37,544 nt of DNA from Rhodobacterales bacterium 32-66-9 (GTDB lineage: Bacteria > Pseudomonadota > Alphaproteobacteria > Rhodobacterales > Rhodobacteraceae): assembly GCA_002280405.1 (NCBI GenBank), contig NCDY01000041.1, forward strand, positions 1-37,544, read 5' to 3'. The notes below the pieces were generated by a model. That model was given only the letters and a program-made list of their open reading frames with translations, was not told where the DNA came from and made no database searches. The translations under genes and the position numbers were made by a program. Positions 1-9,109 of the stretch are shown in pieces. Every line of letters starts with the position of its first letter. Position 1 is the stretch's first letter.

Positions 1-1
1 A

Positions 2-445
2 AAGCTGGTGCTTCACGAAACGCCGGTGCCGGTGCCCGAGGTCGTTCTCCTGGACGCCGATGACGCCAAGCGATCGCTGGGCGACTACAGGGGCAAATGG
101 GTGGTTCTGAACTTCTGGGCCACCTGGTGCGCGCCCTGCCGGTACGAGATGCCGTCCCTGGACCGGCTGCAGGCCGCGATGCCCGAAATCGCCGTGGTGC
201 CAGTGGCGACCGGACGCAATGCGGTGGCGGGGATCCAGCGGTTCTACGCCGAGGTCGCGATTGCCAATCTGCCGGTCCTGCGCGACGTGAAAATGGATCT
301 CTCGCGCGGGATGGGCGTGCTTGGCCTGCCGGTGACGGTGATCCTGAACCCCGAATGCCAGGAGGTCGCCCGGCTGATCGGCGACGCCGAATGGGACAGC
401 GCCAGCGCCAGGGCGATCATGGCGGCGCTGGTCAAGGGCCCGTAG
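2..445 (+). CDS. TlpA-like thiol:disulfide oxidoreductase, 5' end outside window
   Basis: A thioredoxin-fold protein of the TlpA/ResA type, which in this family is membrane-anchored or periplasmic and reduces disulfides in apocytochromes or metal-centre proteins. The sequence shows the active site WATWCAPC followed by R-YEMPSL, then a cis-proline region GLPVTVIL, as expected for a redoxin domain. The reading frame is open back to the first base (codons AAG CTG GTG at 2-10), and TlpA proteins carry about 40-60 more N-terminal residues with a signal anchor, so the gene very likely begins upstream of the window. A GTG at position 8 could be read as a start but no ribosome binding site can be checked. 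The stop is TAG at 443-445. Family call is firm; the exact client protein is unknown. Confidence 0.85.
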   Translation, partial: KLVLHETPVPVPEVVLLDADDAKRSLGDYRGKWVVLNFWATWCAPCRYEMPSLDRLQAAMPEIAVVPVATGRNAVAGIQRFYAEVAIANLPVLRDVKMDLSRGMGVLGLPVTVILNPECQEVARLIGDAEWDSASARAIMAALVKGP

Positions 446-596
446 AACGCTCTACCGGCCGAGACAACGCCCTCGGCACCACACGGACAAGCCCCTTCGG
501 GTGACCGTTGCGCCAGCGGCGCGCATGCGGCAAGGTCTTCGTCGGGGCCTCGCTTCGGCCCGAACATGGGCGGGGAATGCCAAGGGGTACCTGGCG

Positions 597-1529
597 ATGG
601 CGGCAGAGCCGGAGTGGAGCGATTTCTGGGTCCTTGTGGCATTGGCGAGAGCTGGCTCGGTCGCTGGCGCCGCGCGTGAGCTGCATGTCGACCACTCGAC
701 GGTCAGTCGGCGTCTTGCTGCGCTGGAAGCGGCCGTCGGGACCATGCTTGTCATCCGCGGCGGAAGAGAGTTCAACCTGACCGCCGACGGGCGTAGTCTC
801 TTGGCCGCGGCAGAGGCGATGCAGGCGGCGGCGACTCCGGCCGTGCTTGCCATCCGCAGGGCGAAGGCGGGGCTGGCCGGTCTGGTGCGTGTATCGGTTG
901 CGCCCGGGTTCGTGCCGCCGCTGATGCGGCTCTTGTTGCCGCCGCTGCGGGTTCAACATCCCGAGCTGGAGGTCGAGCTTGTTGGAGCCTATCACCGTGC
1001 CGACATCGCGCACGGCGAAGTGGACATCGCCTTGCGCATGGTGCGGCCAACCGAGCCAGACCTGGTGGCACGCCGAGCGGTCGAGACGGGCTGGTTTCTG
1101 TTTGCCTCGCGCGACTACCTCGATCTCCATGGTTGGCCGGCCTCTCCCGCAGATCTCGGCAGGCATCGTCTGGTGCTCTACGTCGAGGCCATGCACAACG
1201 TTCCGGCCCTGCGCTGGATCGAACAGTATCGCTGCGACGGGCAGCATGCCTTTCGTGTCGACAACCTGGAGATTGCGCGTGATGCCATGAGTGCGGATGC
1301 AGGCATCGGAGTGCTGCCGTATTTCATCGCCGCCACCGCGCCGAACCTCATGCGGGTGCTGCCAGAGCCTGTGGACGTGAACGTCGGCTGGATCGTCTAT
1401 CATGAGACGCAGCGCGACACGGCCCGGATCCGCGCGGTGGCCTCTGCCCTTGCGTCATGCTTCGAGACCCATGCCGAATGGTTTTCAGGTTTTGTCGCGC
1501 CACAGGCAAAGCCTGCCGACGGGGCCTGA
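597..1529 (+). CDS. LysR-family transcriptional regulator
   Basis: A 310-residue LysR-type regulator: an N-terminal winged helix-turn-helix (GSVAGAARELHVDHSTVSRRL, roughly residues 20-40) and a C-terminal effector domain (RVSVAPGF, then DIALRMVRP and GIGVLPYF segments). The frame is open further upstream to 501, but the ATG at 597 is preferred: it has an AAGGGG ribosome binding site about 10 bases upstream and gives the usual distance to the HTH. It lies on the same strand as, and 144 bases before, the O-methyltransferase gene at 1674. LysR proteins more often sit divergent to their targets, so a regulatory link to that gene is only an inference. The effector is unknown. Confidence 0.88.
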   Translation: MAAEPEWSDFWVLVALARAGSVAGAARELHVDHSTVSRRLAALEAAVGTMLVIRGGREFNLTADGRSLLAAAEAMQAAATPAVLAIRRAKAGLAGLVRVSVAPGFVPPLMRLLLPPLRVQHPELEVELVGAYHRADIAHGEVDIALRMVRPTEPDLVARRAVETGWFLFASRDYLDLHGWPASPADLGRHRLVLYVEAMHNVPALRWIEQYRCDGQHAFRVDNLEIARDAMSADAGIGVLPYFIAATAPNLMRVLPEPVDVNVGWIVYHETQRDTARIRAVASALASCFETHAEWFSGFVAPQAKPADGA

Positions 1530-1673
1530 GCCGGTCCCGACCGGTCCCCGGAACCTGCCCGTCGCGCAGGGGTCACCGGGATTTCTGCACGCGACGCGTG
1601 CGGTCCCCGGCATCGACGGGTTTCGGACGGGCGTCTAGCCTTGGCTCATCCCACCCGCAAGGAGATCGGCACC

Positions 1674-2702
<1,029 letters not shown>

Positions 2703-2855
2703 GAACCGTCCTTCGCCGCTGTCTGGTCGCATCAAAGGCACGCTTCGCTGGATCCCGGGCGCCTGCACGGGGTCCGGCCGTGCATTCGGCATGCGCTCTG
2801 CCAGGGGCGCGTGTGTCGCCAGCCGGGCCACGCCCGGCAGTCTTCGGACGTCGCC

Positions 2856-3644
2856 CTACAGGTCGAAGGTCGCGAAAACCGGGACATGATCGCTTGGCTG
2901 CTCCCACCCGCGCACGGGCCGCAGGATGCGGCTGCCTGATGCCGCGGCGGAGATGTCGGGTGTGGCCCAGATGTGGTCCAGCCGACGACCTTTGTCAGCG
3001 CCATCCCAGTCGGGGCTGCGATAGCTCCACCAGCTGTAAAGCCGCCCCTCGGGAATGTCGTTGCGGGTCACGTCCTGCCAGCGACCCGCCTCCATGACCG
3101 CGTCAAGATGATCGACCTCGACCGGCGTGTGGCTGACGATCTTCAACAGTGCCTTGTGATCCCAGACGTCATCCTCACGCGGGGCGATGTTGAGATCGCC
3201 GACCAGAATGGCACGATGCGGCCTTTCCCAGCGGAAGAAATCCCGCATCTCGGTCAGGTAGTCCAGCTTCTGTGCGAATTTCACGTTCTCGTCCCGGTCC
3301 GGGACATCCCCGCCCGCGGGCACATAGCAGTTGTGGATCGTCACGCCGTTTTCCAGCCGGGCCGAGACGTGGCGGGCGTGGCCCAACTGGGCGAAATCCC
3401 TGTCGCCGCCGTCGACGATGGGCAGCTTCGACAGGATCGCCACGCCGTTGTATCCCTTCTGCCCGCGCGCGACCAGATAGCGGTAGCCAAGCGCCTGAAA
3501 CTGCGCCAGCGGGATCATCTCCACCGGGCTCTTGCACTCTTGCAGGCACAGGATGTCCGGCGCCTCTTCGGCCAGCAGCCGCGAGACCAGCGTCTCGCGC
3601 AGGCGGACCGAGTTGATGTTCCAGGTGGCAAGGGTGAAGGGCAT
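2856..3644 (-). CDS. xthA: Exodeoxyribonuclease III
   Basis: An AP endonuclease/3'-5' exonuclease of the Mg-dependent EEP family acting in base-excision repair. At 262 residues it is full length. Visible family motifs are the opening LATWNINSVRLR, the metal ligand Glu in LCLQECKSP (about 33-40), YNGVAILSK, the active-site VGDLNIAPREDDVWD, RLDHIWAT and the C-terminal SDHVPVFATFDL containing the catalytic His. The start ATG at 3644 has AGGAG about 8 bases upstream on the minus strand. It lies downstream of cenR on the same strand, but a strong terminator separates the two, so it is probably transcribed on its own. exoA or xthA are both used names. Confidence 0.95.
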   Translation of the reverse strand: MPFTLATWNINSVRLRETLVSRLLAEEAPDILCLQECKSPVEMIPLAQFQALGYRYLVARGQKGYNGVAILSKLPIVDGGDRDFAQLGHARHVSARLENGVTIHNCYVPAGGDVPDRDENVKFAQKLDYLTEMRDFFRWERPHRAILVGDLNIAPREDDVWDHKALLKIVSHTPVEVDHLDAVMEAGRWQDVTRNDIPEGRLYSWWSYRSPDWDGADKGRRLDHIWATPDISAAASGSRILRPVRGWEQPSDHVPVFATFDL

Positions 3645-3702
3645 CGCGGGTCTCCTGTTGCGGTGACCCTAGGAGGAAGGCGACGCGACCTCAAGCGCGG
3701 GC

Positions 3703-3730
3703 AAAAAAAGGCCGGGCACGAAGCCCGGCC
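3703..3730 (-). terminator. Rho-independent terminator
   Basis: Read on the minus strand, a perfect 8-bp stem GGCCGGGC / GCCCGGCC with a 5-base loop is followed directly by seven T residues. This is as clear an intrinsic terminator as the window contains. It would end transcripts coming from cenR or from a promoter candidate at 3778-3806. Confidence 0.9.
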
Positions 3731-3771
3731 AGGTCCAACAGGGAGGATGCCGCGCCATAACCCCGACGCGA
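3703..3771 (-). ncRNA. Candidate small RNA between cenR and xthA
   Basis: If the promoter candidate is used, transcription would start near 3771 and stop at the strong terminator, giving an RNA of roughly 65-70 nt with a terminal hairpin and an upstream single-stranded CATCCUCCCUG segment resembling an anti-Shine-Dalgarno sequence. C/U-rich motifs of this kind occur in Rhodobacter stress-induced sRNAs of the CcsR type. Alternatively the 170 bases after the cenR stop are simply a long 3' UTR. No homology to a named RNA was recognised. Confidence 0.25.
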
Positions 3772-3777
3772 CCAGGG

Positions 3778-3806
3778 GAACTTGGTGCACAACCAGTGCA
3801 TGTCAA
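3778..3806 (-). promoter_or_regulatory. Candidate sigma-70 promoter in the 3' region of cenR
   Basis: On the minus strand, an exact TTGACA (complement of 3801-3806) is followed after 17 bases by a weak -10 hexamer AAGTTC (complement of 3778-3783). In Rhodobacter relatives -10 elements are often poor, so the exact -35 hexamer with ideal spacing is suggestive only. It points at the terminator at 3703-3730, about 50 bases further on. Confidence 0.35.
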
Positions 3807-3904
3807 AAAGGTAGCAAGCAAACCCGGCAACAATAAGCCCTAAGCGGCAAGATTTCATGGTTGTTGCAAGGCGGTCGCAATGATCCGCCCCAAAACCACA
3901 AGGC

Positions 3905-4591
3905 TCATGCCACCAACCGATACCCGCCGCTTTCGGTTACCAGTAGCCGCGCGTTGGACGGATCGGGTTCGATCTTCTGCCGCAGCCGATAGATATGGGT
4001 CTCCAGCGTGTGCGTCGTGACGCCCGCGTTGTAGCCCCAGACCTCGTGCAGAAGCACGTCGCGCGCGACCACGCCCGAGGCCGAGCGGTAGAGATATTTC
4101 AGGATGTTGGTTTCCTTCTCGGTCAGGCGGACCTTCTTGTCCTTCTCGTCCACCAGCATCTTCTGGGCGGGCTTGAAGGTGTAGGGCCCAAGCTGGAATA
4201 CCGCGTCTTCCGACTGCTCATGCGTGCGCAACTGGGCGCGGATGCGGGCCAGAAGAACCGGAAACTTGAAAGGTTTCGTCACATAGTCGTTCGCGCCCGC
4301 GTCCAGACCCAGGATCGTGTCGCTGTCGGTGTCATGGCCCGTCAGCATCAGGATCGGACACTTGACGCCCTGCTTGCGCATCCGGCGGCACAGCTCGCGC
4401 CCGTCGGTGTCGGGCAGGCCGACATCCAGAATCACCAGATCGAACAGGCCGGCCTTGACCTTCTCCATGCCCTCCGCACCGGTTGCGGCCTCGAAGACAT
4501 CGAAATCCTCGGTCATCACCAGTTGCTCGCTCAGCGCCTCGCGCAGGTCGTCGTCGTCGTCTACAAGCAGGATTTTCCGCAGTCCGGCCAT
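3905..4591 (-). CDS. cenR: CenR-type OmpR/PhoB family response regulator
   Basis: A 228-residue response regulator with a receiver domain (acidic pocket LLVDDDDD at 8-15, phospho-acceptor Asp56 in VILDVGLPD, conserved TKPF near 105) and a C-terminal winged-helix DNA-binding domain ending in [11 protein letters not shown]. The segments [29 protein letters not shown] and [19 protein letters not shown] match the alphaproteobacterial CenR lineage closely. CenR is essential in Caulobacter and in Rhodobacter sphaeroides, where it controls cell-envelope genes. The start has GGGAGG 7 bases upstream. No histidine kinase is adjacent, which is usual for cenR. Other OmpR-family members are possible but less likely. 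Confidence 0.8.
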   Translation of the reverse strand: MAGLRKILLVDDDDDLREALSEQLVMTEDFDVFEAATGAEGMEKVKAGLFDLVILDVGLPDTDGRELCRRMRKQGVKCPILMLTGHDTDSDTILGLDAGANDYVTKPFKFPVLLARIRAQLRTHEQSEDAVFQLGPYTFKPAQKMLVDEKDKKVRLTEKETNILKYLYRSASGVVARDVLLHEVWGYNAGVTTHTLETHIYRLRQKIEPDPSNARLLVTESGGYRLVA

Positions 4592-4729
4592 GGGTGCCTC
4601 CCGTGCTGTTGCCCATCAGATGCGCCCCGATCACGCGGTCTGCAAGATTTGCAACGGATGCCTCACGCGGTCGTGTCGGCGCAGCGGGGAATGTTTCAAT
4701 TTCGTCGTCCGGCAGCTAAGGATGGGCGT

Positions 4730-5818
4730 ATGGTGCTGGCCCTTTCCATTTCCGAACGCCTGACCCGCGCCCGGGGCGATCTGCGCATGGGCGTGCCCGT
4801 GGTGCTGTGCGGCCCCGGCGGGGCGGCGCTGATCGCGGCGGTCGAGACGCTGGATGCTGCCCGTCTGGCTGTCCTTCGGGGGTTTGGCACCCCGGTCCTT
4901 GCAATCACCGCACGGCGGGCCGAGACGCTGAAGGCCCGGGCCTATGACGGAGATCTGGCGCGGATCGTGCCGCCGCTGGACGCCGATCTTGGCTGGCTGC
5001 GGTCGGTCGCGGACCCGGCGGATGACCTGCGCACACCGATGAAGGGTCCGCTGCAATCGATCCGGGATGGAACCGCGGACCTGGCTCGCGCGGCTCTGGC
5101 GCTGGCAAAGTCGGCGCATCTGCTGCCCGCTGCGGTTCTGGTGCCGGTGGAACAGGCGTTGTCGCTGGCGGGGGCACACGGGCTGACGCTCCTCAGCCTC
5201 GACGAGATCGCCCCCGCGCTGAGCGCCATGCCGCCGATGGACAGGGTCGTGTCGGCCCGCGTGCCCCTGATGGCCGCCAGCGCAGGCCGGGTGCATGTCT
5301 TCCGCCCCGATGACGGCGGCGAGGAACATTATGCCATCGAGATCGGCCGCCCGGACCGGAGCCAGCCGGTTCTCGCCCGGGTGCATTCGGCCTGTTTCAC
5401 CGGCGATGTGCTGGGGTCGCTGAAATGCGATTGCGGGCCGCAGCTGCACGCAGCTTTGGCGCAGATGGGCGAAGAAGGCGCAGGGGTGCTGCTGTATCTG
5501 AACCAGGAAGGACGGGGCATCGGTCTTGCCAACAAGCTGCGGGCCTACAGCCTGCAGGACCAGGGCTTTGACACGGTCGAGGCCAATCACCGCCTGGGCT
5601 TTGAGGATGACGAGCGCGACTTCCGCATCGGCGCGGAAATCCTGCGCAAGATGGGCTTCTCTGCGGTGCGGCTGATGACCAACAACCCGAGAAAGCTGGC
5701 GATGATGGAAAGCTGCGGGGTGCATGTGACCGAGCGCGTCCCCCTGCGCGTGGGCCAGACGGCCGAGAACCGGGCCTATCTTGCGACCAAGGTCGCGAAG
5801 TCGGGGCATCTGCCGTGA
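4730..5818 (+). CDS. ribA: GTP cyclohydrolase II
   Basis: Catalyses the first step of riboflavin synthesis, GTP to 2,5-diamino-6-ribosylamino-4-pyrimidinone phosphate plus formate. The catalytic domain occupies the second half: [20 protein letters not shown] with zinc ligands Cys222, Cys233 and Cys235, then [13 protein letters not shown] and [11 protein letters not shown]. The first ~170 residues form the extra N-terminal domain found in alphaproteobacterial RibA, making 362 residues instead of the ~200 of E. coli RibA. The frame stays open far upstream across the antisense of cenR, but the ATG at 4730 has AAGGA at 4718-4722 and fits family length. It runs divergently from cenR and overlaps the next gene by 4 bases (GTGA). 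Confidence 0.92.
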   Translation: MVLALSISERLTRARGDLRMGVPVVLCGPGGAALIAAVETLDAARLAVLRGFGTPVLAITARRAETLKARAYDGDLARIVPPLDADLGWLRSVADPADDLRTPMKGPLQSIRDGTADLARAALALAKSAHLLPAAVLVPVEQALSLAGAHGLTLLSLDEIAPALSAMPPMDRVVSARVPLMAASAGRVHVFRPDDGGEEHYAIEIGRPDRSQPVLARVHSACFTGDVLGSLKCDCGPQLHAALAQMGEEGAGVLLYLNQEGRGIGLANKLRAYSLQDQGFDTVEANHRLGFEDDERDFRIGAEILRKMGFSAVRLMTNNPRKLAMMESCGVHVTERVPLRVGQTAENRAYLATKVAKSGHLP

Positions 5819-6318
5819 AGCCGACCGACCTGGTGGTCACGCCGATGGGCCTGCGCTTCCTCGGTCGGGTGTTTCCCTGTTCCGTCGGGCGGCGCGGGAT
5901 CGTCCCCGCGGGGAAGAAACGCGAGGGCGACGGGGCGACGCCGGCGGGTGTGCATCGGCTGGTCGGGATGCTCTACCGCCCCGACCGCCTGACGCGTCCT
6001 GCCGACTGGGCCCTGCCGATCGGGCCGTTGGACCTGTGGTCCGACGACCCCCGCGACGAGAACTACAACCTTCTGGTCCGCGCCCCGCATGGCTTCAGCC
6101 ACGAGCGGCTGCGACGGGCCGATCCGATGTATGATCTCGTGATCCTGACGGACTGGAACTGGCCCGACGCAAAGCCGGGCAAAGGCTCGGCGATCTTCCT
6201 TCACCAGTGGCGGCGGCCAGGCATGCCCACGGCAGGCTGCGTGGCCCTGTCGCGCCACGATCTGCACTGGATCGCCCCCCGCATCACGCATCAGACGAGA
6301 CTGATTCTGGGCCGCTGA
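5815..6318 (+). CDS. YkuD-fold L,D-transpeptidase family protein
   Basis: A 167-residue protein with a YkuD catalytic domain; members form 3-3 cross-links in peptidoglycan or attach proteins to it. The diagnostic motif is [19 protein letters not shown], giving His130 and the nucleophile Cys142. No signal peptide is visible, and the protein is the short DUF-like variant of the family in which the transpeptidase domain makes up the whole chain, so its site of action is uncertain. The GTG start at 5815 overlaps the ribA stop as GTGA, implying translational coupling to ribA. Why riboflavin and envelope functions should be linked is not evident. Confidence 0.85.
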   Translation: MKPTDLVVTPMGLRFLGRVFPCSVGRRGIVPAGKKREGDGATPAGVHRLVGMLYRPDRLTRPADWALPIGPLDLWSDDPRDENYNLLVRAPHGFSHERLRRADPMYDLVILTDWNWPDAKPGKGSAIFLHQWRRPGMPTAGCVALSRHDLHWIAPRITHQTRLILGR

Positions 6319-6325
6319 CCTCTTC

Positions 6326-6339
6326 TCAAAACGCTTTGA
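6326..6339. promoter_or_regulatory. Candidate LacI-family operator
   Basis: TCAAAACGCTTTGA is an inverted repeat (TCAAA / TTTGA) around a central ACGC. Length, symmetry and central CG match operators of sugar-responsive LacI-family repressors in alphaproteobacteria. It sits 31 bases before the amylosucrase ATG, where a bound repressor would block transcription. No LacI gene is in the window. Confidence 0.45.
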
Positions 6340-6370
6340 CCACCATAAACTGCCCAAAACGGGGAAAGCC

Positions 6371-8245
6371 ATGGCCAAAGCGATCAGCGCCGACGATCAG
6401 ATTTTCGACCTGCGGCTGGCCCGGTCCGCCCCAGACCTGTTTCCGATGCTGGAGGCGCTTTATGGCGCGCGGCCGGACTATGCCGGTTTCCGCGACAGGC
6501 TGGTCAGGGCGCTGAGAAGGGGCTGGGCCGACCGACCGGATGACCTGAAGCGGCTGGATCTGCGGCGCGACCTGGAGCCGGACTGGTTCCAGCGCCCCGG
6601 CATGGCGGGCTATGTCTTCTACATCGACCGATTCACCGGCTCGCTGCGGGGGGTGCTGGACAAGCTCGACTACCTCGAGGATCTCGGCATCACCTATGTC
6701 CATCTGATGCCCTGCCTCAAGCCCCGGCCAGGCGACAGCGATGGCGGCTATTCGGTGATGGACTACCGCCGGATCAACCCCGCTTTCGGGACGATGGCGG
6801 ACTTCGAGGCCGTCAGCCGCGCCTTGCGGGACCGGGGCATGTCCCTTTGCATCGATCTTGTCCTGAACCATACCGCAAAGGAACATGCCTGGGCGAAGAA
6901 GGCGGCGAAGGGGGATGCGGCCTATCAGGACTACTACCTGATGTTCGACACGCCGGACATGCCGCGCCTTTACGAACAGACGCTGGTCGAGGTCTTCCCC
7001 GACACCGCTCCGGGTAACTTCACCCATTACCCCGCGATCGGAAAATGGGTCTGGACCACCTTCAACGAACACCAGTGGGATCTGAACTGGGCCAACCCGG
7101 CGGTGTTTCTGGAAATCGTCGAGGTCATGCTGTTCCTGGCCAACAAGGGCGTCGACGTGCTGCGGCTGGACGCCGTCGCGTTCATGTGGAAGCGGATGGG
7201 CACCCGTTGCCAGTCGGAACCCGAGGTGCATATGCTGTTGCAGGCCTTGCGGGCGTGCAGCCGGATTGCCTCGGCCGCCGTGCTGCACCTTGAGGAGGCC
7301 ATCGTCGCCCCGGCGGAGATGCTGCCCTATCTCGGCCGGGGCAGGCACGACGGCCGTGAAGGCAACCTTGCTTACCACAACAGCCTGATGGTGCAGTTCT
7401 GGTCGGCTTTGGCGACGCGGGACGTGCGGCTGATGACGCATGTGCTGGGAACGCATTTCCCCGACCGGCTGACCAACGCGACCTATGCCACCTACATCCG
7501 CTGCCACGACGATATCGGCTGGGCCGTCACCGACGAGGATGCGGCGGCGGTGGGGGTGTCGGGACATGGTCATCGGGCTTTCCTGTCCGGGTTCTACGAG
7601 GGCACCTTTCCCGGCACTTTCGCAAAGGGCGCGCTGTTTCAGGTCAACCAGGCGACGGGGGACAAGCGGATTTCGGGGTCGTTCGCCTCGCTGGCGGGGC
7701 TGGAGACGGCGGTGGACGAGGCGGGGCGCGACCTTGCGGTGCAGCGGATCCTGCTGGGACATGCGCTGATCGCGGCCTGGAGTGGCATTCCCCTGATCTA
7801 CATGGGCGACGAGCTGGCGCTGACCAACGACTACGGCTACCTCGACGATCCCGACCATGCCCATGACAGCCGCTGGATCCACCGCCCGCGGATGGACTGG
7901 GCGCTGGCCGAGGCGCGGCAGGGGGCGGACACGCCGCCCGCGCGGGTGTTCCGGGGGACGAAGACGATCCTGGCCCGCCGCCGGGCGACCGGGGCGCTGC
8001 ATGCGGGCCATCCGCTGCGGGTGGTGTCGTCAGGGAACCCGGCGGTGCTGGCGTTCCAGCGGGTCGCACCCACGGGGACCGTGCTGGGGCTTTTCAACTT
8101 CACCGAGGGCTGGCAGAGCCTGCCTGAGGCCTGGGCCCGGGCGCTGGGGGCGGGCCGGCTGCATGATGCCCTGTCAGACGCACCGGTCACCCCGCATCAC
8201 GGGCAGATCGCGCTGCCGCCCTATGCGCGGGTCTGGCTGACCTGA
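6371..8245 (+). CDS. Amylosucrase (GH13 subfamily 4)
   Basis: Converts sucrose into an alpha-1,4-glucan plus fructose, or transfers glucose to other acceptors. The 624-residue length is that of amylosucrases. An N-terminal helical domain (to about residue 90) precedes the barrel. GH13 regions are all present: DLVLNH at 162-167, the nucleophile Asp267 in VLRLDAVAF, the acid/base Glu309 in EEAIVAP, and CHDDIGW with His379-Asp380. The C-terminal part of the barrel has the amylosucrase-like GIPLIYMGDELALTNDYGY and DSRWIHRP. Sucrose phosphorylase and trehalose synthase are near relatives but match these segments less well. The gene stands alone, with a LacI-type operator candidate upstream. A GGGGAAAG ribosome site precedes the ATG. 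Confidence 0.88.
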   Translation: MAKAISADDQIFDLRLARSAPDLFPMLEALYGARPDYAGFRDRLVRALRRGWADRPDDLKRLDLRRDLEPDWFQRPGMAGYVFYIDRFTGSLRGVLDKLDYLEDLGITYVHLMPCLKPRPGDSDGGYSVMDYRRINPAFGTMADFEAVSRALRDRGMSLCIDLVLNHTAKEHAWAKKAAKGDAAYQDYYLMFDTPDMPRLYEQTLVEVFPDTAPGNFTHYPAIGKWVWTTFNEHQWDLNWANPAVFLEIVEVMLFLANKGVDVLRLDAVAFMWKRMGTRCQSEPEVHMLLQALRACSRIASAAVLHLEEAIVAPAEMLPYLGRGRHDGREGNLAYHNSLMVQFWSALATRDVRLMTHVLGTHFPDRLTNATYATYIRCHDDIGWAVTDEDAAAVGVSGHGHRAFLSGFYEGTFPGTFAKGALFQVNQATGDKRISGSFASLAGLETAVDEAGRDLAVQRILLGHALIAAWSGIPLIYMGDELALTNDYGYLDDPDHAHDSRWIHRPRMDWALAEARQGADTPPARVFRGTKTILARRRATGALHAGHPLRVVSSGNPAVLAFQRVAPTGTVLGLFNFTEGWQSLPEAWARALGAGRLHDALSDAPVTPHHGQIALPPYARVWLT

Positions 8246-8353
8246 GCGGGTGCTGTCCCCGCGTGGACGGATTTTCGGTGCCAATGGACTCAAGGGGTTG
8301 GTCGCGGGCGTTTACGATTGGGTAACCAGAGTGGCGGTGCGCTGCAGCACGGC

Positions 8354-9013
8354 CTACGCCCGGGTCTGACGCCGCGCGCCGAAGATCGCGCTGCCGACGC
8401 GGACATGGGTGGCACCTTGGGCGATGGCGGTCTCGAAATCGCCGCTCATCCCCATCGACAGGCCAGCCAGCCCCTGATCCGCCGCCATCCGCGCCAGCAT
8501 GGCGAAATGCGGCTGCGAGTCCTGATCTTCGGGCGGGATGCACATCAGGCCGACGGGGGACAGGTCCATCGTCCGGCAATCCCGCAGGAAGGCGGCAAGG
8601 TCGCCCGGCAGGACGCCGGCCTTCTGCGGCTCCGCCCCCGTGTTCACCTGCACGAAAAGCTGCGGCAGAGCGCCGCGCGCCTGGCCGAGGCTGGCCAGCT
8701 TCTGCGCCAGCGAGGGCCGGTCGAGCGTGTGGATCGCCTGGAACAGATCGACGGCGACCTTGGCCTTGTTGGTCTGCAAAGGGCCTATCATGTGGAGTTC
8801 GACCCCGGGGAACCGGTCCCGCCAGGCAGGCCATTTTTCGCCGGCCTCCTGCACATAATTCTCGCCAAAGAGGCGGTGACCGGCGGTCAGCACCGCCTGC
8901 ACCCGATCTGCGGGCTGCAGCTTTGACACGGCGATCAGCCTGACCGCGCCTTCGACCCGCCCTGCCGCCCGTTCCGCCGCGCGGATGCGGGCGACGATGT
9001 CCGCCAGTGCCAT
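8354..9013 (-). CDS. YggS/PLPBP family PLP homeostasis protein
   Basis: A 219-residue pyridoxal-5'-phosphate binding protein of the YggS/PROSC family, which has an alanine-racemase-like barrel but no known catalytic activity and maintains PLP and amino-acid balance. The PLP lysine is Lys31 in LIAVSKLQP; further family segments are FGENYVQEAGEKW, HMIGPLQTNKAK, VQVNTG, GLMCIPP, LSMGMSGDFETAI and VRVGSAIFG. Length is normal. It faces the amylosucrase gene tail to tail and is separated from the porin upstream by a terminator, so it is likely a single-gene unit. Confidence 0.94.
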   Translation of the reverse strand: MALADIVARIRAAERAAGRVEGAVRLIAVSKLQPADRVQAVLTAGHRLFGENYVQEAGEKWPAWRDRFPGVELHMIGPLQTNKAKVAVDLFQAIHTLDRPSLAQKLASLGQARGALPQLFVQVNTGAEPQKAGVLPGDLAAFLRDCRTMDLSPVGLMCIPPEDQDSQPHFAMLARMAADQGLAGLSMGMSGDFETAIAQGATHVRVGSAIFGARRQTRA

Positions 9014-9051
9014 GCGCCGCTCTCCTTTCGGGGCAACCTAACCGCGCGTGC

Positions 9052-9085
9052 AGAAAAGAAAAGAGCGGGCGCAAGGCCCGCTCTT
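9052..9085 (-). terminator. Rho-independent terminator of the porin gene
   Basis: On the minus strand a 10-bp stem AAGAGCGGGC / GCCCGCTCTT with a 5-base loop runs into TTTCTTTTCT. It lies 24 bases after the porin stop codon and before yggS on the same strand. Confidence 0.88.
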
Positions 9086-9109
9086 TCCCGGTCGTCCGAT
9101 CTGGAAGGA

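Noticed and set aside
432-1403. Long minus-strand open frame opposite the LysR gene
   Set aside because: Composition is Arg/His/Pro/Gly-rich without family motifs; a shadow of the LysR gene caused by high GC.
2822-2838. Hairpin GCCGGGC-CAC-GCCCGGC between the methyltransferase and xthA as a terminator
   Set aside because: No T tract on either strand; kept only as a possible weak structure.
3995-4729. N-terminal extension of ribA across the antisense of cenR
   Set aside because: The ATG at 4730 has a good ribosome site and gives normal RibA length; the extension has no similarity to any family.
6326-8011. 561-codon minus-strand frame opposite the amylosucrase
   Set aside because: No recognisable domain, and the plus strand encodes a complete enzyme with all catalytic motifs.
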